5,440 bases of DNA from Thermoplasmata archaeon (GTDB lineage Archaea; Thermoplasmatota; Thermoplasmata; UBA10834): NCBI GenBank assembly GCA_013329135.1, contig DUKU01000094.1, positions 1 through 5,440 on the forward strand, given 5' to 3'. Below are positions 1 through 4,120 of the stretch, piece after piece (the first letter of the stretch is position 1; each line of letters opens with the position of its first letter). The position numbers and the translations under genes were made by a program. Below the pieces are notes generated by a model. It worked only from the letters and a program-made list of their open reading frames with translations, did no database searches and was not told the DNA's origin.

Positions 1-143
1 CCCAGGCCGTCGCAGAACACGTCGCTGACGACCTTGGCCTTCCCGTTCACGATCCTGAGCGCTCCCTCGGCACAGGCGACTGCGCACTGGCCGCACCCGT
101 CGCACTTCTCCTCGTCTATCTCGATGATCTTCCTGACAGCCAT
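1..143 (-). CDS. 4Fe-4S ferredoxin-type protein, N-terminal part (runs off the window)
   Basis: Only the first 47 codons are visible and the gene continues past position 1. The protein starts MAVRKIIEIDEEKCDGCGQC and carries a complete cluster motif C14-x2-C17-x2-C20-x3-C24. A second motif begins at C44 (FCDGLG), which in this family normally continues as a second set of cluster cysteines. This pattern is known from small two-cluster electron-transfer modules in archaea and anaerobic bacteria, often at the head of a longer protein; it would act in the cytoplasm. The ATG at 143 is the only plausible start: no in-frame ATG, GTG or TTG was found back to about 190, and the protein begins in typical family style. 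The ribosome-binding site is weak: GAGG lies 12 bases upstream, with AAGG directly against the ATG. The full length, partner and pathway cannot be told from this fragment. Confidence 0.88.
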   Translation of the reverse strand, partial: MAVRKIIEIDEEKCDGCGQCAVACAEGALRIVNGKAKVVSDVFCDGL

Positions 144-181
144 CCTTTCGCCCGTCCTCGGGTATGAGATGACTGAGGGGG

Positions 182-189
182 TATCAAAA
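182..189 (-). promoter_or_regulatory. possible archaeal TATA-like element before the ferredoxin gene
   Basis: The coding strand reads TTTTGATA here, the only AT-rich stretch in an otherwise GC-rich 72-base gap. It lies about 40 bases upstream of the ATG at 143. An archaeal TATA box sits about 25 bases before the transcription start, so this would give a leader of roughly 15 bases. The match to a TATA box is poor and no clear BRE is visible. The same T-run could instead belong to a terminator for the PHP gene. Confidence 0.2.
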
Positions 190-194
190 CACTC

Positions 195-212
195 CGCCTA
201 ACACGGTAGGCG
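195..212 (-). terminator. short hairpin after the PHP gene, possible terminator
   Basis: A perfect 6-bp inverted repeat (CGCCTA / TAGGCG) with a 6-base loop starts three bases after the stop codon of the PHP gene. On the transcribed strand it is followed a few bases later by GTTTTG. Archaeal termination depends mainly on U-runs rather than hairpins, and four Ts is short, so the terminator call is tentative. The position right after a stop codon is the best support. Confidence 0.3.
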
Positions 213-215
213 CGT

Positions 216-1100
216 TCACTCGCCATTCAGCCTGAGCCAGTTGGTGCGGGACTTGGACGTGTTGAGCCTGTCGCCTATCACGCTCGCCACGAACGCAGTC
301 GGAGGCAGCAGGAACATGAAGGACGCCCCCAATGAGATCAGCTTCGTCGCCCTCCTCATGTCGTAGATGGCGTCCGAGTATTCCGTGTCCTCGCGGTTCG
401 TGCCGGTGACCATGGACCGCGCGATGACCCTCTGGACCTTCAGGACGAGCAGGGTCGTCATCCAGACCACGTTCCTGATCGTGGTGTATTCACCGCCGAA
501 GCCCGTCCGGCGGCCCACGATGGCCTTCCTGAGCTCCTCGGCGGTCCTCCCCTCGAAGGTCGTGAACCCGTCCCCGACCATCATCGGCGCATGCGCGTCG
601 CTCCCTCCCGTGAGGGCCTTGCCCGACCCGGAGCACTTGCTCAGCGCCAGGTCGTTCGAGTATCTGTCCCTGTGGAACGCGTTGAAGACCTCTATCCCGT
701 CCAGGTCGATCGAGAGCACCTTGTCGCCCAGGGCGGCGCAGTGCGCGCTGAACGGGTGCGGGGCGATGGCGACGCCGCCCATGCCGTGGATGATGTCTAT
801 GGTCTCCTCCGCGGACAGTCCCCGCGGCACGTTCTCGTTCAAGAACAGCCCCAGGACCTCACCGTCCGCCGTCATGACCTCCTCCCCCACGACGACCTCC
901 ACGGACCTGGCGTGCTTCCCCGCCTCGAGTCCACCCCTTATGCTGTTGTGGTCCGTCACGCACAGGACGTCGAGTTTCTTCGCCTCGGCCGCCCTGACGA
1001 CATCCCTGGGCTCTGAGACGGAATCGGGTATCTGCAGGAAGAGGACCTTAGAGAGCCCCGAGTACTTCGTGTGGGTGTGCAGGTCCGCCTTGCCGTTCAT
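216..1100 (-). CDS. PHP-domain metal-dependent phosphoesterase with hydrophobic C-terminus
   Basis: This 294-residue protein has the full set of PHP metal-ligand motifs: DLHTHTKYS at 6-14 (H8, H10), TDHNS at 49-53, GEE at 72-74, APHPF at 113-117 (H115) and GSDAHA at 166-171 (D168, H170). PHP proteins are metal-dependent phosphoesterases acting on nucleotides, sugar phosphates or histidinol phosphate; the substrate cannot be told here. The catalytic region ends near 205. Beyond it are a hydrophobic stretch at about 208-226 and a clearer membrane-like segment at about 255-276, followed by a basic tail. The enzyme may therefore be held at the membrane, which is inference. The ATG at 1100 has an excellent GGAGG five bases upstream, and the protein begins six residues before the first metal motif, as usual. 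A 55-base gap separates it from the gene upstream, so it may be in the same operon or start its own transcript. Confidence 0.93.
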   Translation of the reverse strand: MNGKADLHTHTKYSGLSKVLFLQIPDSVSEPRDVVRAAEAKKLDVLCVTDHNSIRGGLEAGKHARSVEVVVGEEVMTADGEVLGLFLNENVPRGLSAEETIDIIHGMGGVAIAPHPFSAHCAALGDKVLSIDLDGIEVFNAFHRDRYSNDLALSKCSGSGKALTGGSDAHAPMMVGDGFTTFEGRTAEELRKAIVGRRTGFGGEYTTIRNVVWMTTLLVLKVQRVIARSMVTGTNREDTEYSDAIYDMRRATKLISLGASFMFLLPPTAFVASVIGDRLNTSKSRTNWLRLNGE

Positions 1101-1110
1101 CCTCCCCTCC
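1101..1110 (-). promoter_or_regulatory. strong ribosome-binding site of the PHP gene
   Basis: The coding strand reads GGAGGGGAGG directly before ATG. Two GGAGG cores lie side by side, the outer one spaced five bases from the start, which fixes the start at 1100. The rest of the 55-base gap (1111-1155) shows no clear TATA box, hairpin or T-run. Confidence 0.7.
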
Positions 1111-1155
1111 GATGCGCCACAGTGTAGAAATGACTTTGCACCAGTCGGGAAGGGT

Positions 1156-1608
1156 TCACTCCTCCCTGGGAGGGAATGTCAGCTTGGTCATCTCCTTCTT
1201 CATCGAGTCCCTCACGAGTTGGCCGAAGACCGTCCCCATGAACCCCCCGAGGACGAATATGAAGAGCATGATGATGGTGAACCTGAAGAACAGCGCGTAG
1301 TAGAACCCCGGGAGTATCAGCTCTATGTCGTAGAGGGTGAAGGGGGTGGAGTAGTAGACCACGGCGAGGATGTATCCGATGGCCGTGTACGCTATGACCG
1401 AGAGCATGGCCAGGTCCACGCGGCTGTTGAAGTACCCCGACGGGATCCCGGCCAGTACCGACACAGCGAGCATGACGAGCATCTCCTTGTTCATGGACGG
1501 GGTCGTTATGTTCGGGAACATGAAGTCGAACGCCATGAACGCGATCGGAGGCGCGCTCATGAGGGATATCGCCATCACCTTCTTCGCATCCTCCCGTCCG
1601 AGCCTCAT
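1156..1608 (-). CDS. small four-segment integral membrane protein, unknown function
   Basis: The protein has 150 residues and I do not recognise its family. It has hydrophobic segments at about 11-30, 42-60, 66-86 and 98-129. The last is long enough for a full span plus a re-entrant or amphipathic part. The N-terminus (MRLGREDAKK) and C-terminus (after GQLVRDSMKKEM) are charged, which would place both ends in the cytoplasm if there are four spans. The frame stays open upstream to 1950, but that extension is arginine/histidine-rich shadow sequence inside the neighbouring gene. The ATG at 1608 is chosen because GGAGG lies seven bases before it and because it overlaps the upstream stop as ATGA, the usual mark of translational coupling. 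It is probably made together with the anchored protein upstream and may form a complex with it. Its place after two importer ATPases suggests an accessory role, but nothing in its own sequence proves this. Confidence 0.85.
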   Translation of the reverse strand: MRLGREDAKKVMAISLMSAPPIAFMAFDFMFPNITTPSMNKEMLVMLAVSVLAGIPSGYFNSRVDLAMLSVIAYTAIGYILAVVYYSTPFTLYDIELILPGFYYALFFRFTIIMLFIFVLGGFMGTVFGQLVRDSMKKEMTKLTFPPREE

Positions 1609-2201
1609 GTGACCGCCTCCGAGGAGTACTCGAGCTGGACCTTCACGATCTCGTTCAGGTACATCTCGCGCAGGTAGTCGTGCTTGAAATCGCCCATCCA
1701 CGCGACCGTGTAGAACTCGTGGATGTACGGCAGCGTCTCCAGGGTCAGGTGCTCCCCCTCGAGGGCGCTGTAGTTGACCAGCCCGTTCAGCTTGGCCAGG
1801 GTCTCGGGGTCGGAGACGAGGGACGAGTATGAGAATGTCATCGTGTCTCCCGATGGCACCTCGACGTACGACGTGGGACCGGTGTAGGCGCTCCCGACGG
1901 GTATGTACCAGCCGGTGCCGGAGGTGCCGTTCGTCACGAAAGCCTCCCACACGATGGACTGCATCTTCAGGTCGTACCTGGAGGGGTTGACGAGGTCGAT
2001 CGAGAATGTGATCTCGACGGAGCCGTTCTCCAGCTCATCGGCCGAGAACGACGCGTTCTCGAGGAGGACCTTGTTCTGGGTGCTCACGACGCTCACGTAT
2101 GTGGAGGCCGACAGCACCCCAGCCACGAGGAAGAACGCAGAGAACAGAGCGTACAACGTGACGGAGAACCAGTGCTCCTTGGCGGACTTCAGCAGTGCCA
2201 T
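1605..2201 (-). CDS. membrane-anchored protein with LEA_2/WHy-like outside domain
   Basis: The protein has 198 residues. Residues 1-10 are charged and residues 11-39 form one hydrophobic segment, an uncleaved anchor or signal anchor (no lipobox cysteine is present). The rest is hydrophilic and rich in Ser, Thr, Tyr and Val. Four N-x-S/T sequons (N49, N59, N91, N143) suit a glycosylated archaeal surface domain. At 62-128 the pattern ITFSIDLVNPSRYDLKMQSI, then a short turn, IPVG, and later a polar strand (TMTFSYSSLV), resembles the LEA_2/WHy beta-sandwich family, whose hallmark is an alternating strand ending in an NP-S/T turn. This assignment is by eye and only moderately sure. The start at 2201 has GAGGTG five bases upstream. 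The gene follows the second ATPase after 37 bases and overlaps the next membrane gene by four bases. A role next to the importer at the cell surface is plausible but unproven. Confidence 0.85.
   Translation of the reverse strand: MALLKSAKEHWFSVTLYALFSAFFLVAGVLSASTYVSVVSTQNKVLLENASFSADELENGSVEITFSIDLVNPSRYDLKMQSIVWEAFVTNGTSGTGWYIPVGSAYTGPTSYVEVPSGDTMTFSYSSLVSDPETLAKLNGLVNYSALEGEHLTLETLPYIHEFYTVAWMGDFKHDYLREMYLNEIVKVQLEYSSEAVT
1616..1620 (-). promoter_or_regulatory. ribosome-binding site deciding the start at 1608
   Basis: GGAGG lies seven bases before the ATG at 1608, inside the last codons of the upstream gene. It supports this start over the much longer open frame reaching back to 1950, and fits translational coupling through the ATGA overlap. 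Confidence 0.65.
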
Positions 2202-2206
2202 CTCCC

Positions 2207-2212
2207 CACCTC
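2207..2212 (-). promoter_or_regulatory. ribosome-binding site of the anchored protein gene
   Basis: GAGGTG matches the anti-Shine-Dalgarno end of archaeal 16S rRNA and sits five bases before the ATG at 2201. The 37-base gap after the ATPase gene shows no T-run or hairpin, so read-through from the ABC genes is likely. Confidence 0.55.
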
Positions 2213-2238
2213 TGTGCGCTCGACTGTCGCCCGCGCCT

Positions 2239-4119
2239 TCAGGCGGCCTTGGCCGTGTACAGGTAGCAGGCGACCTGGTGCCCCCCGCCGGTGTCTACGA
2301 GAGGGGGCTCCTCGACGGTGACGAGCCGCACCGTCACGATGTTCTTCGGACCCTTGACCATCTTGAGGGACACATCCGACACCCCCTTCGCGACCGGTAT
2401 GCCCTTGCCGGCCTTCTCCGCGAAGTGCTTCTTCAGGAACGGGACGAGCTCCTTCCAGCGCTCCTCGCCGCCCCTTATACGTACGCGGATGCCCCTCGTG
2501 CGGACCTTGATGGGCAGGAACGCCTCGTGCTGGGTCGACCCGGGGCCCTGCATGAAGTCGTGCTCCAGGATCTCCGCCACCTCGCGGGTGACCCTGGCCG
2601 CGGACATCTTCGAGGGCCTGCACTCGATCACGACCTCGGACCTGGCCTCGTCGCCCTGGATCGTGCGCACGCCGGAGAACTCCGTGTGCCCGGTCATCTT
2701 CCTGTGGTGCTTGACGAAGTCCTTCATGTACGCCACGGCGGACTCCAGCTTCGTCTTGTCGGAGGCTGCCTGTCCCTCCTCCTCATGGCCGACCTTGATA
2801 CTGACCCTCGCGCCCTCCCTGGACACATCCAGGATGGTCCCGTGCATCGGGCTGGTAGCAGACTTGAAATCGACCGAATCGAGCAGAAGCTCCACGAGCT
2901 CGCTGGCCACGGTCTCCCCGTCGACGCCGACCGAGGAGCACCTGACCACGATTTCCCTGTCCCCCAGGGCGGTGTCGACCGAGACGACCGCCCCGAACAT
3001 GGGGTTGGTGCTCCTGAGAGCCGCTGTCCGCTCCTCGAGGAACGTCTTGACCGACTCCGGGCTGCCGCCGTCCTTGATGGATATGTTGAGCACGAACCTG
3101 TCGGGGTCGATCGTGCCGATGTGCTTGTGCATCGGGTGCGACTTCTCGCCGACCTTCGCAACCTCGAGGAGCCACGCGGCGAGGTCACGCCCGTCCCACC
3201 CGCACCTGTCGAACACCTTCGGGCACCTGGGCCTGAACCGGCAGCCCAGGGGCAGGTTGATCGCACTGGGTATCTCGCCCACGATCTTCGCCCGGCCGTG
3301 CTTCTGCGCGGGGTCGGGCACCGGGACCGCGGATATGAGCGCCTGGGTGTACGGGTGCTTCGACTCGAAGACCAGCTTGTCCGTCTCGCCGATCTCGACT
3401 ATCTTGCCCAGGTACATGACCGCCAGCCGGTCGCTGACGTACCTCGCGACCGCGATGTCGTGGGTGATGAAGAGGTAGGGTATCCTGTACTTGTCCCTGA
3501 GGTCGAGCATGAGGTTGAGGACGCCGGCCCTGATGGACACGTCCAGCATGGACACGGGCTCGTCAGCGACTATGACCCGCGGGCCTATCACGAGCGCGCG
3601 CGCGATGGAAACCCTCTGCCTCTGCCCGCCGCTGAGTTCGTGCGGGAACCTCGTGAGGTACTCCTTGGCCGGGGCCAGCCCCGCGTCCTCGAGCGCCTTC
3701 GTCACGAGCTCGACCCGCTCCTCCAAGGAATCGCCTATGCCGTGGTTGATCAGCGGCTCCATGATGGTCTGGAGCACGGTGCTCCTGGGGCTCAGGCTCT
3801 CGTACGGGTCCTGGAAGACCATCTGTATGTTGCGCCTGAATATCTTGAGGTCCTCGTCCTGCAGGAGCGCGATGTCCCTCCCCAGGAAGAACACGGAGCC
3901 CCCGGTCGGGTCCTCGAGTCTGGTCAGGAGCCGGCCACAGGTCGTCTTGCCGCATCCGCTCTCGCCCACGAGCCCCAGGATCTCGCCCCTCATGATCTCG
4001 AAGTCCACGTTGTCCACCGCCTTGACGTGGATCGGCTCCGAGAACATGTCGAAGAAGCCCTTCCTGATCTCGAAGTACTTCTTCAGGCCAGTGACCTTGA
4101 TGACGACCTCTTCGACCAT
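2239..4119 (-). CDS. peptide/nickel-type ABC importer ATPase (DppF/OppF family) with a ~290-residue C-terminal insertion
   Basis: This 626-residue protein is about 300 residues longer than a usual DppF/OppF. The nucleotide-binding domain is complete: Walker A GESGCGKTT at 52-60, Q-loop Q103 in VFQDP, signature LSGGQRQR at 162-169, Walker B VIVADEP at 182-188 with E187, D-loop MLD at 191-193, and switch H220. It energises uptake through permeases at the cytoplasmic membrane, paired with the ATPase encoded just upstream; the transported solute cannot be read from ATPases. The family's C-terminal motif starts normally (C293-x5-C299-x6-C306) and ends normally (EEPPLVDTGGGHQVACYLY, with C618). Residues about 312-601 are inserted between these halves and hold three related segments, described separately. 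The start at 4119 lies one base after the upstream stop, with AGGAGG ten bases before the ATG, so the two ATPases are surely co-expressed. The frame is intact and base use looks the same through the insertion, so I see no sign of assembly error here. Confidence 0.95.
   Translation of the reverse strand: MVEEVVIKVTGLKKYFEIRKGFFDMFSEPIHVKAVDNVDFEIMRGEILGLVGESGCGKTTCGRLLTRLEDPTGGSVFFLGRDIALLQDEDLKIFRRNIQMVFQDPYESLSPRSTVLQTIMEPLINHGIGDSLEERVELVTKALEDAGLAPAKEYLTRFPHELSGGQRQRVSIARALVIGPRVIVADEPVSMLDVSIRAGVLNLMLDLRDKYRIPYLFITHDIAVARYVSDRLAVMYLGKIVEIGETDKLVFESKHPYTQALISAVPVPDPAQKHGRAKIVGEIPSAINLPLGCRFRPRCPKVFDRCGWDGRDLAAWLLEVAKVGEKSHPMHKHIGTIDPDRFVLNISIKDGGSPESVKTFLEERTAALRSTNPMFGAVVSVDTALGDREIVVRCSSVGVDGETVASELVELLLDSVDFKSATSPMHGTILDVSREGARVSIKVGHEEEGQAASDKTKLESAVAYMKDFVKHHRKMTGHTEFSGVRTIQGDEARSEVVIECRPSKMSAARVTREVAEILEHDFMQGPGSTQHEAFLPIKVRTRGIRVRIRGGEERWKELVPFLKKHFAEKAGKGIPVAKGVSDVSLKMVKGPKNIVTVRLVTVEEPPLVDTGGGHQVACYLYTAKAA
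2317..3099 (-). repeat. three degenerate protein repeats inside the DppF-type ATPase
   Basis: Three segments share a strand-helix-strand-strand(-helix) pattern. Copy 1 is residues 341-431, copy 2 is 437-537 and copy 3 is 542-601. Matching elements are the first strand (FVLNISIKDGG, ARVSIKVGHEE, GIRVRIRGGEE), a helix (PESVKTFLEER, LESAVAYMKDFVKHH, RWKELVPFLKKHF) and a strand pair ending IVVRC, VVIEC and IVTVRL. A second helix follows (ETVASELVELLLD, ARVTREVAEILEHD), which copy 3 lacks because the normal family C-terminus resumes there. The layout suggests small alpha/beta domains of the ferredoxin-like or ACT-like kind, but the fold is inferred by eye. Confidence 0.6.
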
Positions 4120-4120
4120 T

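Noticed and set aside
367..1677. 436-residue open frame on the plus strand, and the smaller plus-strand frames within 591-1612
   Set aside because: They are antisense to the PHP gene and the membrane protein gene, which have real motifs, ribosome-binding sites and sensible junctions. The plus-strand products have low-complexity shadow composition.
1609..1950. N-terminal extension of the four-segment membrane protein back to 1950
   Set aside because: The extra 114 residues are Arg/His/Gly-rich shadow sequence in another frame of the anchored protein gene. The ATG at 1608 has its own GGAGG and an ATGA overlap.
2317..3186. The long insertion in the DppF-type ATPase as a second assembly chimera
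   Set aside because: The frame is intact on both sides, the family motif stops and resumes cleanly, and base and codon use match the flanking parts, unlike the junction near 5320.
3540..3552. D-loop reading MLD instead of ALD in the DppF-type ATPase
   Set aside because: Methionine here is, to my knowledge, a common variant in archaeal DppF-like ATPases, and the neighbouring Walker B and switch histidine are normal.
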